64,000 bases of DNA from Farysia itapuensis (GCA_023212645.1 JALBYC010000009.1:409076-473075), one strand, 5' to 3'. Counted from the stretch's first letter, positions 47,541 through 58,317 are shown. Notes: generated from the letters alone by a model not told the origin. Program-made: numbers and translations.

Positions 47541-48370
47541 ATGTTCGTCAAGACCTACCTCCCGCTTGCTCTATGTGCTTTCTGTGGCACTGTCTCTGTT
47601 TCAGCTTTACAATGCCGACTGTATTCTGGTGATAAAGCAGTCATTCGGGAGGTTGAGTTCACTTCGAACGCAGATTTCACACCGCTCAAAGGCCAGGAAG
47701 TATACAATGCCACCGTCAAACTGCTACGTAAGTACCCTCCCCATGACTATCCTTGGAAAGTGCGCTATCGCCATACTCACGTTTTGCTTCAAACCGTCTT
47801 TTAGCCGGGTTTTTTGAGGACCAGACATCCGCTTTGATCATGGAGCATGATAGCTTTGCCTGTCCTGCTACACCCAACGGCAATGCCGCATGCAATGAGG
47901 ATGCTGACGGTAGCCATCCTGGCTGTGTGCGCAGCTTCTACCTGAAAAGTCGACACAGGCATTCAATCGCAGCAAATATCTCCAACGGCCCGAAGACTTC
48001 CGTCTCTTTCCAGGCTCGACAGTCGGGCAAAGTATGGCTTATCGGCGCTGCCCAGACTTGTGCTATCGTAAGTACGACGTGATATTGTCATTAGCCTGCT
48101 TGATCTAACGTGCACCTTCCATGACGTTGCTAGAAAGAGTATGCCCCCAAAATTGCCGACATGAAAGCGGTTGTTTTCGCCTCTGAAGGTGCTCACACTT
48201 GGGCCAGTGCCCGAGTCTATCTCGATGCGCCTTATCTGGGCTTCAGCAAAAGCTGGCAGTGTGATTACGATGATTACCTACTGCCAGACACCCCTACGTT
48301 CGAGCCGCAGGAGGACGGCAAAATCTGGCAGATTCGAAACATCCGCTTTCAGAGCCGACACAGCGAGTAA
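47541..48370 (+). CDS. Secreted Cys-containing protein, effector-like (228 aa)
   Basis: Three exons (47541-47727, 47805-48067, 48134-48370) and introns of 77 and 66 nt, both GT-AG and phase-keeping, give 228 aa. A signal peptide (MFVKTYLPLALCAFCGTVSV, cleavage near SVSA) precedes LQCRLYSGDKAVIREVEFTS. The mature part has six Cys (in LQCRLY, FACPAT, AACNED, GCVRS, TCAIKE and QCDYDD), enough for three disulfides. Segments include SFYLKSRHRHSIAANISNGP and a Tyr/Asp-rich CDYDDYLLPDTPTFEPQEDG near the C-terminus. No domain is recognised. Promoter TATAAAGAC and three-exon layout parallel the secreted-protein gene at 25167. A role at the plant or cell surface is inference. Confidence 0.8.
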
Positions 48371-48414
48371 ATGTCGCAGGTTGTTCTTCAGAGTATCAAT
48401 GCATTGCCTTTGAG

Positions 48415-50706
48415 CTATTTTGCGCAGTCTTGGAGACCGACAGACGTCAAGATACTGTCCATGTGTGGTCCAACTGCCATAGAACTCTGAATTGTGTTTC
48501 GTGCGGCCAGCTGACCGGCTAGAACAGCCTTTTCGACACACGCCAGATCCCCGTTCTGTAGATCGCTATCCTTTGTCTTGCAGAGAGCTGCAATGAACCC
48601 ACCGGCAAAACTGTCGCCGCAGCCCGTGGTGTTGGTTATATTGACGTCTCCGGGAGGTATTGGCTGATGTCTGACCTGGTCCTTTGACACGCTGACGACC
48701 CCTAGCTTCCCTACTTTGATTAGCAAAACGTCAAAGATACCCGCGTGTATCAGCGCGCTGGCTTTGAAGAGTGCCTCTGTAGGTATCACAGCTGCATTGA
48801 GCTCCTTGAGTGTGGTTTTGCTTTGTTCTCTTTGCCTTGAGATGAGACCAAGTCGTTGCGCCTCGGTGAACAAGTAGTTGAGCTCGTGTATATTCGGAGT
48901 TGCAAAGGAAATCGGACACTTTCTCTCCGATGTCTTCTTTGCAAAGTGGTGCAGTACAATAGTCGACTTGCTGACGCTTGTAGGCTCAAAGACTGTACAA
49001 AAGACTGGGGAAGGGTGTCGTCGAGCGTAATCGTGACAGCCAGTCAAGAGTAGGGAAGCGTTCTGCTCGCCTATATTCCCATCGAAAGCCACCACCCGAG
49101 GTGAAAGGCGCTCGAGCAGATCTTCGATCGATTTGTAGGAGCTTGGAAGCAGATGCTTCTGACTGATATCCATGTCAGCCACGCCAGATATCAGGTCGCC
49201 TCCCTGATCCAGTAACAGCGAGCAGACAGCAGTTCGCACTTTCTCTGTGGGCTGCGTAGGGACGAAAAGGCCGTCAGTCCTCATACCTAGATCTTGCATC
49301 CTTTGGCGCAACAGCATAGCAAGATCGTCATCGCCATGCGGCGATATGAGCAATACGGCAGAAGGTTCAGAATTGAGCGCCCTGGACGCTGTCTCTGCAA
49401 CGTTACGAGCGACTCCCCCCAAGGTTACCGAGACTGTTCCAGGGTGCGTTGTAGGCGCGCGACTCTGCGCAGTATCCTCTGTCGTTTGCGAGGTCAAATC
49501 CACTGCCGCAGCTCCAAAGACAACAATCTTTGTTCTTTGATGTTCCTGGCAAATACACATTCAGGCGGCGGGTAATTCGGGGACCGGATTTCAGTCATCG
49601 TTTCTAGAAAGCTTCTACAGTACAGAAGTAGAGGGTCATGAAGTGTGACTCACTGTCGTCTTAGTCTGGATACTGCCAAGCGAGTATGTGTTTTGAGCTG
49701 CGTTGGCGTCTTGCTGAATTCGATGCAATTCGACGGCAACCTGGGCGGCCTTCTTAGCGTTGTTGATGACAAGAGCACGGTTGCTCTCCTTGCTCTCTGG
49801 GATCAACTGTGCAAGCCGCTTGAGAAGCCAGGGCGTCACTTCCTTTCCCTTCCTATCGATGCCTTGTTGAACAGCTTCCGTCACGGCCCGTTCAACCTGA
49901 GCTTGAATCTGCTGACCGACCGACTCCCATTCGGAAGGTATCGGGTTCGCGAAAACCTGACCGCTTTGCAAACCCATCTGCAGACCGGCAAATATGGAAG
50001 AAGCCGCATCTGTATTGGATCCAGCGTAAGGCACATAGAGGCCGGAAGCAGAGGTGTAGAAAGCGGGAAATTCTCCTGAAGGGTTGAAGGTTGTCACTGA
50101 GACACCGAATGTTTCGAGGACCTCCAGCGTTCGAGGGATATCCAGGATTGACTTCGGGCCAGAGCAGAAGACAGAGACAGGAGTACGGCCGAGCTCGGTC
50201 AGATCAGCAGAGATGTCCATGGTCGACTCGGCCCCACGGTGCACTCCTCCGATGCCGCCAGTCGCAAAAATGGGAATGCCTGCCATATGTGCCAAAATCA
50301 TTGTGCCGCTGACCGTCGTACCGCCCACCGAATCGTCGCCTTTCGCAACGACGTGCGCAATATCTCTGCGACTTGCTTTTATGGCTCTGTTGTTGGAAGG
50401 GTCTTCTGCGCATCTTGCAAGCCTATCGAGCTGCGCCTCGTCGAGGCCGACAAGAGCTCGTCCATCGAGCAGAGCGGTCGTAGCAGGAACTGCGCCTTGG
50501 TCCCGGACAGTATCTTCCAACTCGCATGCAACATCGCGATTGTATGGGAAGGGTAGTCCATGAGTAATGATGGTCGACTCGAGGGCCACGACAGGCGCTG
50601 TGCTGCGAGGACTCAAGGCCGATCGCACCGCCGACGATAACGTCAAGGCTGGGTGAGGGGTACGATGCTGTGCAGCTTGCTGAAGGACCCGGAAAGATCG
50701 AAACAT
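48415..50706 (-). CDS. Bifunctional pseudouridine-5'-phosphate glycosidase and pseudouridine kinase
   Basis: The two large open frames here are one gene: exon 1 (49654-50706) and exon 2 (48415-49545) join over a 108-nt intron (GTGAGT...GCCAG) in phase, giving 727 aa. The first half is PsuG/indigoidine-synthase-A (ALESTIITHGLPFPYNRD, GRALVGLDEAQLDRLA, FATGGIGGVHRGAESTMDIS); it splits pseudouridine-5'-phosphate to uracil and ribose-5-phosphate. The second half is a PfkB sugar kinase (KIVVFGAAAVDLT, VAFDGNIGEQN, NTTGCGDSFAGGFIAAL with the catalytic Asp), expected to phosphorylate pseudouridine first. Fungi commonly carry this fusion. An Arg/Ser-rich start (MFRSFRVLQQAAQHRTPHPA) hints at mitochondrial import. 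It may feed uracil to the Upp-type enzyme at 24318. Confidence 0.92.
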
Positions 50707-51121
50707 TCTGCACAGAGACTATTGACTTTGCGAGAGTCGTGCAATGATGGCAGCGTGAAGAGGAGAGCTAAGCTGCACTCAGGAGAAACTTCCCATCGTG
50801 CCATCGAGCGGTGCGACAGACGCGAGATGCATAGTGCTGCGTGCGAAGAACACCAATCCCAGGGCAGCCGACGTCGGGAGCTCGGCCACTCGGGCTTGGA
50901 TGGAAATTTGACTCTAACACATTATTCGCCGAGTTTCGACTTTCGAAGCGCCCAGGCAAGATATATAGATAGACGTGCGGGTCGCTCGCAGTGCCCGCTA
51001 GGAGGGGCCACGGAAAGAAATGCCAGAGCCGAGAGATCAATTGCGAAGCAGCTAGATTGCTTCTGTAGCTCACATGCATCATTGAACAGACATCGACTTG
51101 TCTATTGCCTCTCTATGTCTA
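50707..51121. other. Intergenic region
   Basis: About 415 bp between two minus-strand genes; promoter side of the pseudouridine gene and 3' flank of the DnaJ gene. A long plus-strand ORF across it is a shadow without support. Confidence 0.5.
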
Positions 51122-52444
51122 TCAAAGCTCGTTGTGACCCTGAGCACCACTGCCGACCTTTCCCGAGATGCTCTCAAGCGCTGGAAGACAAGCAGGTTAG
51201 CGACATAAACAGAAATTGAAGTCAGTGAGCCGGACTCACTTTGTTGAAGCCGGCCGTCAACTTCTTCGGGAAGAATGACCTGCCATTCGAGGTAGAGCTT
51301 CCCAAAAAGCATATCCCGGCTTGCTTGATCAGTATGGTCCAGATCATGCGACACCATTGTTCCATGCACTGGCATGCCTTCGTCATCAATCACAGAGACA
51401 AAGCCAGGCTGAGTGACCCCGTCACGCTTGATGTTGATCTGCCTGCCGTCCATGTGGGTTATGTTTCGCTCGAAGCCTAGTAAGGCATCGTGTAGAGAGA
51501 TGGGTAGCGTTTGGTACAGCGACGTGCCACGCCGCCTGAATTGACCCTTTTTGCGCGATGTTCTGCAATGTTTTTCTTGTCAGCTTTTCGCCCTCAACCG
51601 GTACAGATGTGTGTGATACTTACGTTACTTTGACAACGACATCACCAGGTTCGAAATCAGGGCCCTCGTCAGATTCGCCGTGCACGACGTATTCCACGCC
51701 TTCGTCGGCACCACGCTCGAGCTCGACCTCTACGGATGTGTCTTCTTGAATGATCTTCTGACCGTGGCATTTTGAGCACTTGTGTGTGATGACGGAACCG
51801 GCTCCGTTGCAATGATCACATGTCATCTGTGCGTTTGTCACGAATCCAGGCATGATTTGCTGGCGAACGATTCGCACGCCTCGTCCGCTACAAACCTCGC
51901 AAGTATTGATGTCTGAAGGAGACTCTGCACCACTACCGTCGCAGTGCGGGCAAAGGATGTTGCGCTGATAGTCTATGGTGAAAGTCCGACCGTTGAAAAA
52001 GTCTTCGATGCCCGTCTGCAGGTTGAAAGCCTTGTTGGGCCCTTTGCGCACGCCCATGTTGGCACCTCCGCCACCAAAGAAGCGCGAGAAGATATCGAAA
52101 GGATCATGCCCTTGAGCCTGATGTGGATTGTCTTTCTGTGCTTGATGCTTCTTGACTCCTTCGATGCCATAGCGGTCGTATATCTTGCGTGTTTCTGGGT
52201 CACTTAGTGTCTGGTATGCATCGCTAAGGTCGATAAACTCTTGATGCTTGTCTGGGTGCTTGTCCGGGTGTATTTTCTGCGCACGCTTCCGGTAGGCACG
52301 TTTGATATCTCTTTCTGACGCGCTTTTGTGAACGCCGAGGACCTTGTAGTAGTCCAGTGCAGCAAGAACGTAGGACACGCATACCACCAGCAGGAGGAGC
52401 AGTACCGACCGTGTGGCTGCAGATGCACCGAGTAATTTCAGCAT
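51122..52444 (-). CDS. SCJ1: ER-lumenal DnaJ co-chaperone (Scj1/ERdj3-like) ending in HNEL
   Basis: Three exons (51624-52444, 51240-51562, 51122-51180) with introns of 61 and 59 nt give 400 aa. Signal peptide (about 1-28, SVLLLLLVVCVSYVLAAL), J domain with HPD (YYKVLGVHKSASERDIKRAY, then HPDKHPDKHQEFIDL), a Gly/Phe region, and a zinc-finger region with four Cys pairs (CPHCDGSGA, CEVCSGRGV, CDHCNGAGS, CSKCHGQK). The substrate-binding C-terminal domain spans exons 1-2 (FEPGDVVVKV, then SLYQTLPISLHDALLGFERN). Exon 3 encodes QTLESISGKVGSGAQGHNEL, a variant of the HDEL ER-retention tail that only splicing reveals. It stimulates the ER Hsp70 Kar2/BiP. Confident. Confidence 0.93.
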
Positions 52445-52891
52445 CTTTCAGATCGTGACCCTGTACAGGTACGTTCCTTGACACAGCGACGCTGACTTGC
52501 GACTTTCAGATGAGCTTGATGATGTCACTGATCAGTGCATGCAGTCGAGTGTTGGTCTGATGAAGTGTTGGTGACCTGGAATCTTTTGCCATATTTGTCG
52601 TGCGACATTTTTGGGCTTCCATTTTTCGACATTATTCTGGATACACAAACACCTCGATCAGGTTTCGCTATTCACCCCGCGCTCCTGGAACAAAGGAAAG
52701 CATTAGCAAATCACCCGCCTTGCTCAACTGCATCAGAACGACACCCGCATAAAGGTGCGCAAGCAGTGGTGACAAGAGCTGCGCTGTGATACATCGAGAG
52801 TGCGAGCATTTCTCGAGGTGGAGGCAGCTGCTCAAAAAGTCTTTCTATCTCACCAACCCTTGCGCAGGTCTGTCAAGAAAGGTATCGCAAC
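52445..52891. other. Divergent intergenic region
   Basis: About 445 bp between the DnaJ gene (minus) and the Zim17 gene (plus). No gene or conserved motif supported. Confidence 0.5.
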
Positions 52892-53461
52892 ATGCTTTGC
52901 GGTAGAAGACAACTGTATCAGCTTGGTCGAGACCAGCTTCGTATGCTGACGTACAACGGTCAGCCAAAGTCGTCAGCGCTCCCTCCATTCCGCCGAGCAG
53001 CTCCTTTAATACCGTCGATCCGTCGCGGCTTGCTCTCGTCGGATGTACAGCACAGATCTTTCTCGTCACAACATATCTGCTGTCAAGATGCGAAAGCGCC
53101 AAGCAGCTCTGTTCCTGTGAACGGGGAGCGAACTCCTATAGGCCAAGTAGAGCCACGACTTGCTATTACGTTCACATGCGCAGTACCGGATTGTGGTCAC
53201 CGGTCCACTCATGAGTTCTCCAAGCGATCGTATACCAAAGGTATCGTCATCATACAGTGTCCAGGATGCAAGAATCGTCATCTAATTGCAGACAACCTGT
53301 CCTGGTTTACCGAAAACGCTGATGAACCACGCAACATTGAACAGATCATTGCGGCAAAGGGTGGCAAGGTAAAGCGTGGCACGGTCTTTTCCGACGGTCT
53401 GGATGGCGAAACGCTCGAGATAGAAGATGCTGCCGAGGAAACCGATAAGCCGGTGTCCTAG
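52892..53461 (+). CDS. ZIM17: Zim17/Hep1-type DNL zinc-finger mitochondrial chaperone partner
   Basis: A 189-aa protein with a presequence (MLCGRRQLYQLGRDQLRMLT; a second in-frame Met is at residue 18) and a DNL-type zinc finger (about 90-160). The four Cys ligands are CAVPDCGHRSTHEF and VIIQCPGCKNRHLIADNLSW, the latter holding the DNL motif. It keeps mitochondrial Hsp70 (Ssc1) soluble and helps import and Fe-S assembly. The C-terminal part (IEQIIAAKGGKVKRGTVFSD) is typical; the tail is acidic. Single exon. Family call is firm. Confidence 0.92.
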   Translation: MLCGRRQLYQLGRDQLRMLTYNGQPKSSALPPFRRAAPLIPSIRRGLLSSDVQHRSFSSQHICCQDAKAPSSSVPVNGERTPIGQVEPRLAITFTCAVPDCGHRSTHEFSKRSYTKGIVIIQCPGCKNRHLIADNLSWFTENADEPRNIEQIIAAKGGKVKRGTVFSDGLDGETLEIEDAAEETDKPVS

Positions 53462-53751
53462 CTGTATCACTGCGCCGGCGGGCACCCTGTACGCATCTCG
53501 ATACTACATATAAGTGGATTTTTGGTGTATGGTCTGTTAGGCTGTGATATCTTCTGAGCGCGGCTAAATTTGGGAAGCAAAACATGCCAGCCAGGGCTTT
53601 TAACCGTCAGAAGCCGAAGCGGCCACTCGATTCCCCCCCTGTGTCTAGCAACATCAACGTCCGGAACAACTCTTTCCCCAGGTTCTTCTGTTTTGGTGCA
53701 GCATCTATCCGAGAAGGGCCGCAGTCCTGCCGGTAGTTTCCGTGCCCCGCA

Positions 53752-56700
53752 ATGTCGTTGCCCAAGCACCCCGCAGAGACGCATCACTGGTCAGTAGCCG
53801 ACCAACACCGTACTGTCACTCCGACAACTACCACATCCAAGGCGAGGTTCGCGCCGTATTCTGCAAAACGCAGCAATGGTGCTTATTCTCCCGTCAGAGA
53901 CAGCCAGAAAATGAGCGAATCTGCCGCCTCTGTTTCTCCCGGCCCAAGCAACCTTGATGACGCGAGCAAGAAGGATTTTCAACGCTCGTTCAAGGCTTGT
54001 GATGGATGCCGCACTAAGAAGGTCAAGTGCGAGCTGGGCGATTTAGCCGCGCCGTCCGAGCCGCCTTGTGCTCGTTGCAAGAGGGAGATGCGTCCGTGCC
54101 AATTCACAATGTCTACAAGAGGGCGAGGTCCAAAGGCACGCTCTTCCCGATCCCAAGCCTTTGGTGCTCACCACTTGGCCAAAAACCCTCGCACGTCTGC
54201 GGCTCAGGACGGCGACATTGGTGTCTATGACGTCGACATGCCAGGAATGGACAACCTAGCTGGAGCAGCTCTTGCAACTCTTCCTGATGCCAATCCAACG
54301 CTTCATTCTGCACGTCACGATGTTCCGGTCTCCGCTCTCGATCCAACGGATGCTCCAAGTATCGGCATGATCTATGGTCTCAATCGCCGGAACAACGCTC
54401 CTCGTCAGATTACGCAACAACAAAGTATCGCAAGTCATCGCCAAAGCCCTCCCACACAGCCTCAATACAAGAGAAGGCGTCTGTCAAGCAGCGATGCGTC
54501 CGACTACAGCTCAGGTCTCGAAGGTCGTAGTCCCCCCGAGCATGACTTCGACCATTCGAGGTCTGGTACCTTGGATCGTGTAGTGAAGAGATCCACCAGT
54601 CCTCGAGCTCGTGCACATGCTGATGCGGGCGGCCATGGAGCACGACCCGATTCTCTGCAACAGTATGCTGAAGTCGGCTTGCAACACAGCAAAGACGCGT
54701 TACGAGTTCTCGCAGGTGTCGCGGTCGATTCTCGCGATCAGTCCGATGACCACGATGCTAGTCGGGACAGCGTTGACCGTGAGGTGCCTGATGGCGAAAG
54801 CAGTCAGGTTCCTTCAGCGGAGCTGCTCCCTTCTGGCCAGGCTCCGGTTGCCAGCAACGATGCCTTGTCCTCTCAGAGAGGAATCTCGTCGAACCGCAGG
54901 TCGGCTGCTGCCCTTCTGTCGCGACCTATCACTCCTCCACCGCTGAAGCACAACTATGGCTGGAGCAAGTTTGAGCCTGTCCGACTCAAACTCATCAAAA
55001 GAAGCGAGGCGAGGTACTTTTTGAACTTCTTCATTCGCCAAATGCATTCATTTGCGCCTCATTGCTCGCCGCATCTACTGGACAAATCCCCCGAGGCACT
55101 CTCAGAGCTCGTGTGTCGCGAGCCTATCTTGCTCGGCGCCATGCTATCAGTGGCGTCGCGTTACGCTGTGGTCAACAACAACGTACACGTGACTGCCGTC
55201 GATACCTTTCATCGCAAGATCTCCAAATGGACACAAGAGAAGATCAGTCGCTCTTTCTTCCTGCCGGCTTCTCATACAATTGGTACTATCGAGGCGCTTC
55301 TCATTTTGAGTGAATGGGCTACGCTCGATCTACACGACAGACGTGCTTCTCCGGATGCAAGTTCTGAGTCTGAGGACGAAGAGCACGAAGCCAACGATGC
55401 AGACAACGCCAGTGATGGTATCGACGAGGACAATGTGTCCACGACGAGTCCAGCAGCTGCTCCTGGCGACGATCTGCGTTCAGAACATGAAGGGCAGATC
55501 CCACGTCCAAGAGCCTCTCATACGCAGCCCAAGCTGAAGCAGAGCCGCAAGCCTCGTCAGGGTGACATGCGCGAATCAGAAAAGTTTGACGACACGGCGT
55601 GGATGTTGACCGGGACTGCCCTTCGTCTGGCTGAACGACTGGACCTGCACAATGATGCCACGTACAGTGGAATATCTAGCCGCAATGTTGCTTCCCGCCG
55701 AAACGCAGAGCGTCGCATGCGTGTATGGATGTCTATTGTACATGCAGACTGTCATCTTTCGGTGCGACTTGGCCGACGCATATCGAGTCCAGGCCTGGCA
55801 GCTCCCTTCACCAACTTGGTACGCGACAGGACTCATCCTTTCTTGCTCAATTCTGACATGAGTACGACGTCTGGCCAAACAGGCGCTGGCTTTCCATCTG
55901 GCTCAAACCGCGCTTGGATCGCCTTTCGAGCTCACTCGGAGCTATTACAGATTGTCTTTCGCACGTGCGAGAATCTGTATCGTTCGAAAGCAGTTACCGA
56001 GAGGTTGCTGGAAGATGAAGATTTCGTGCCGGCTCTCAAGTCAATCCGGCATGACTTGGACAATTGGGCGAACTGGACTCAGCCAAGGATCGAGCCGACC
56101 AGGGACATGACCTCTCTACGCGTCCGTGTCGAGTACCATTACGCTCGTTTATACGCCAACGGTATTGCGCTCGACTCTGTTAAGCGCAGTCTGACCACCC
56201 TGCGAAACCATCGACAATACCGGGCTTCCGAAGCTGCGGAGATTGGTTCTCATGGAAGACTTGGCAAGTCTGCTGTTGCAAGTGGTGCGCCGTCGTACAC
56301 AGTCAGTTTCTCGACTCACCCCGCCTATCCGTTCGTCCGCGAGGCGCTTGCTGCAGCTCAGAGTCTCATCCGTATCTTGACGATCGAATTGGAAAGCATG
56401 ATGTGCGCTCCCGCTCGTTGGTTCCTCCTCTTGGTGATGGCAGCCATCTTTTGCGTCAAAGCCACAGCCGTGTCCGACTCGATCCTGCCACTTAAGCGAT
56501 GCGCTCAGTCTTTACAGCAGGTTATCACTGCGTTGGAAAAAGCAGCTCCTGACGGTGTCCATCTCGCCAATCGGTATTCTATGTACTTGCGGCAGCTGGC
56601 CAAGCAGCTGGTGTTGACTGATGCCAAAAGCCGAGACGCCGACCGAAACCAGTCTAGTCGATCCAAGCCACGAACATCGTCTCATCGTGAGGCAGGCAAT

Positions 56701-57345
56701 GCACGCCCGACTGACAATGCAGGAGACTATGCTGGTGCAACCTCTGCTCGATCAGCGACGTCTGGTCAACTTCTTGCTACTGCACCAGGGTCAGAGGCCA
56801 TGAATGCTTCGCCAGATTCTGTCGCTGCGCAGCAAGTAGGGGTGCCAACACCAGAATCAGCAGTCTGGCCCAACGTTGCTTCTATGCAGGCACAATCGCA
56901 CTCTGGCTGGTGGAGCACCGCGGACATTTTGCCGGGCGAGGTAGACCCTCAGTTGTTCCTCAAGTGGCTTGACGATCAAACCTTGGCCACAGCTCCACCT
57001 GTCTCTCACCATCCTTTGTCATCGTGGGCACAGCACCACTCAAGTGCAAATCAACCTTCACCAAGTCGTTTGAATGTCGCACCCGCATCTCAAACAGGCA
57101 CGGATCAGTCGCCATCCACGGATGCGGGTGTCACAATGCATCAGCAGCATCAACGGTCTTTGGAGAACTCTCAGCTTTACGCACCGGGCCATATGCCTTT
57201 GGGCAATCATCAGATGCACGGTAGCACGGCTCAAGTGCAGTCGAGAAGCTCTGGAAACGGGCAAGAGGATTTGCTCGCAAAGATTTGGCTCGACGACGCT
57301 CTGACGGATCTGGCTGCAGCTGGCCTCGACATGCCTTTCCTCTGA
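53752..57345 (+). CDS. Large Zn2Cys6 transcription factor (1197 aa)
   Basis: Single-exon Gal4-type regulator. The Zn2Cys6 cluster is at about 83-115 (ACDGCRTKKVKCELGDLAA, then CARCKREMRPC) with a 12-residue spacer between Cys 3 and 4, longer than in most members. An in-frame ATG at 53911 (MSESAASVSPGPSNLDD) would remove 53 residues and leave the cluster intact. A basic/Ser-rich region, long disordered acidic stretch (about 525-600) and Gln/Ser-rich C-terminus (about 985-1180) flank the fungal-specific helical domain (about 425-950: RYFLNFFIRQMHSFAPHCSP, ERRMRVWMSIVHADCHLSVR). The insert within that domain is unusual. The layout resembles yeast War1 or Leu3-type regulators. Target genes unknown. 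Confidence 0.9.
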   Translation: MSLPKHPAETHHWSVADQHRTVTPTTTTSKARFAPYSAKRSNGAYSPVRDSQKMSESAASVSPGPSNLDDASKKDFQRSFKACDGCRTKKVKCELGDLAAPSEPPCARCKREMRPCQFTMSTRGRGPKARSSRSQAFGAHHLAKNPRTSAAQDGDIGVYDVDMPGMDNLAGAALATLPDANPTLHSARHDVPVSALDPTDAPSIGMIYGLNRRNNAPRQITQQQSIASHRQSPPTQPQYKRRRLSSSDASDYSSGLEGRSPPEHDFDHSRSGTLDRVVKRSTSPRARAHADAGGHGARPDSLQQYAEVGLQHSKDALRVLAGVAVDSRDQSDDHDASRDSVDREVPDGESSQVPSAELLPSGQAPVASNDALSSQRGISSNRRSAAALLSRPITPPPLKHNYGWSKFEPVRLKLIKRSEARYFLNFFIRQMHSFAPHCSPHLLDKSPEALSELVCREPILLGAMLSVASRYAVVNNNVHVTAVDTFHRKISKWTQEKISRSFFLPASHTIGTIEALLILSEWATLDLHDRRASPDASSESEDEEHEANDADNASDGIDEDNVSTTSPAAAPGDDLRSEHEGQIPRPRASHTQPKLKQSRKPRQGDMRESEKFDDTAWMLTGTALRLAERLDLHNDATYSGISSRNVASRRNAERRMRVWMSIVHADCHLSVRLGRRISSPGLAAPFTNLVRDRTHPFLLNSDMSTTSGQTGAGFPSGSNRAWIAFRAHSELLQIVFRTCENLYRSKAVTERLLEDEDFVPALKSIRHDLDNWANWTQPRIEPTRDMTSLRVRVEYHYARLYANGIALDSVKRSLTTLRNHRQYRASEAAEIGSHGRLGKSAVASGAPSYTVSFSTHPAYPFVREALAAAQSLIRILTIELESMMCAPARWFLLLVMAAIFCVKATAVSDSILPLKRCAQSLQQVITALEKAAPDGVHLANRYSMYLRQLAKQLVLTDAKSRDADRNQSSRSKPRTSSHREAGNARPTDNAGDYAGATSARSATSGQLLATAPGSEAMNASPDSVAAQQVGVPTPESAVWPNVASMQAQSHSGWWSTADILPGEVDPQLFLKWLDDQTLATAPPVSHHPLSSWAQHHSSANQPSPSRLNVAPASQTGTDQSPSTDAGVTMHQQHQRSLENSQLYAPGHMPLGNHQMHGSTAQVQSRSSGNGQEDLLAKIWLDDALTDLAAAGLDMPFL

Positions 57346-57393
57346 TCAAGCATTGCAATCGAACATTGTCATCAATTGCGCATTCGTGGTGTT

Positions 57394-58317
57394 TTACGTC
57401 TTGTCGTCATCTTTGAGCATTCTCCTCCACAGACTTTCCTTGCCTTGCTTGTTGCCGTCTGCCTGCAAAACTGGTGCGCCGCCAGGCGCAGCAGCAGCAG
57501 CGGCTGCTGATCCCAGACCGACTGACACGGTTTCCTTGTGGTCGATGTCGGCAGGATCACCCGTGTTGTCCTTATCATCCTCTGCTTCAGAAGCAGGCAC
57601 GGGGTCGCCGCCGTCTTGGTTGCCAACAGCTACGGTCTTGCCGGTCTCGTCAATGAGGGTGAATGGCACAGTAGTATCTGTCTCGATGACCAGGAGGCCT
57701 TCAGGTGTGGTCGTAGCATTTGGCCCGCCCTGGATGCGAATGACACGGTCTCTGTCGATGTACCAGCCTGCCGAGCTGAGCACGCTTCCCTGTAGCAGCT
57801 TTTTGAGAATCGACTTGGATGCTTCGGCAGCCTTGTCCGTGATGTTTTGGTTGGTGGATTTGGAGTTGGCTGACTTTGCTCCTGCTAGCGCTCCTCCACC
57901 GATGCCGACGACCTGTCCAATCTTTGCCACTGTCTGTCCCTTTGACGCATATCCCATCAGACGTTTGAAGGTGGGGGTATGTGTTGCCACCGCTGCAGAG
58001 AGACGAGCAGCTACGGCTGATACTGCAGCTACTGTGCCACCTGCTGCTGCAGAGGCGCCGATAAAGTAGATCGCGCCAGCGCCTAATGAGAGAGCACCAA
58101 TCGAGATGCCTGCAATCGGCGCCCAGGTCTGGAACTTGTCATACGTATTGTCGCCGCGGTCGATACGCGCCTGGACGGTGAACCAGACCTTGCCGGTATG
58201 CAGTTTCGCTTGCCCGCCTTGCGGCTGAACTGAGTTGGCATAATGGAGTGGAGATACCTGCTTCAGGCAGATATGCAAGGGCACCTGAGTGTCATTGATG
58301 AAAGTGACGTGCGGCAT
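57394..58317 (-). CDS. Hypothetical protein with hydrophobic Ala/Gly centre (307 aa)
   Basis: Not recognised. The first 60 residues (MPHVTFINDTQVPLHICLKQ, VSPLHYANSVQPQGGQAKLH) look like a beta-rich domain with possible lipid or membrane contact, of a kind seen in basidiomycete hypothetical proteins. A central hydrophobic part (WAPIAGISIGALSLGAGAIY, then AAAGGTVAAVSAVAARLSAA) could make one or two membrane helices. A Lys/Ser linker and another strand-rich part (GSVLSSAGWYIDRDRVIRIQ, then VIETDTTVPFTLIDETG) follow. The tail is acidic with a poly-Ala run. No signal peptide. Single exon; converges with the large regulator 48 bp away. Function unknown. Confidence 0.65.
   Translation of the reverse strand: MPHVTFINDTQVPLHICLKQVSPLHYANSVQPQGGQAKLHTGKVWFTVQARIDRGDNTYDKFQTWAPIAGISIGALSLGAGAIYFIGASAAAGGTVAAVSAVAARLSAAVATHTPTFKRLMGYASKGQTVAKIGQVVGIGGGALAGAKSANSKSTNQNITDKAAEASKSILKKLLQGSVLSSAGWYIDRDRVIRIQGGPNATTTPEGLLVIETDTTVPFTLIDETGKTVAVGNQDGGDPVPASEAEDDKDNTGDPADIDHKETVSVGLGSAAAAAAAPGGAPVLQADGNKQGKESLWRRMLKDDDKT

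Noticed and set aside
48415..50706. Two separate genes, PsuG and a PfkB kinase
   Set aside because: A 108-nt GT-AG intron joins the frames exactly and the fusion is the usual fungal form.
50653..51219. Plus-strand 188-aa Arg-rich frame
   Set aside because: Overlaps the promoter and the DnaJ 3' end antisense; no domain, poor start.
53752..57345. A defence or retrotransposon-type gene suggested by the length of this frame
   Set aside because: The Zn2Cys6 cluster and fungal regulatory domain identify it as a transcription factor.
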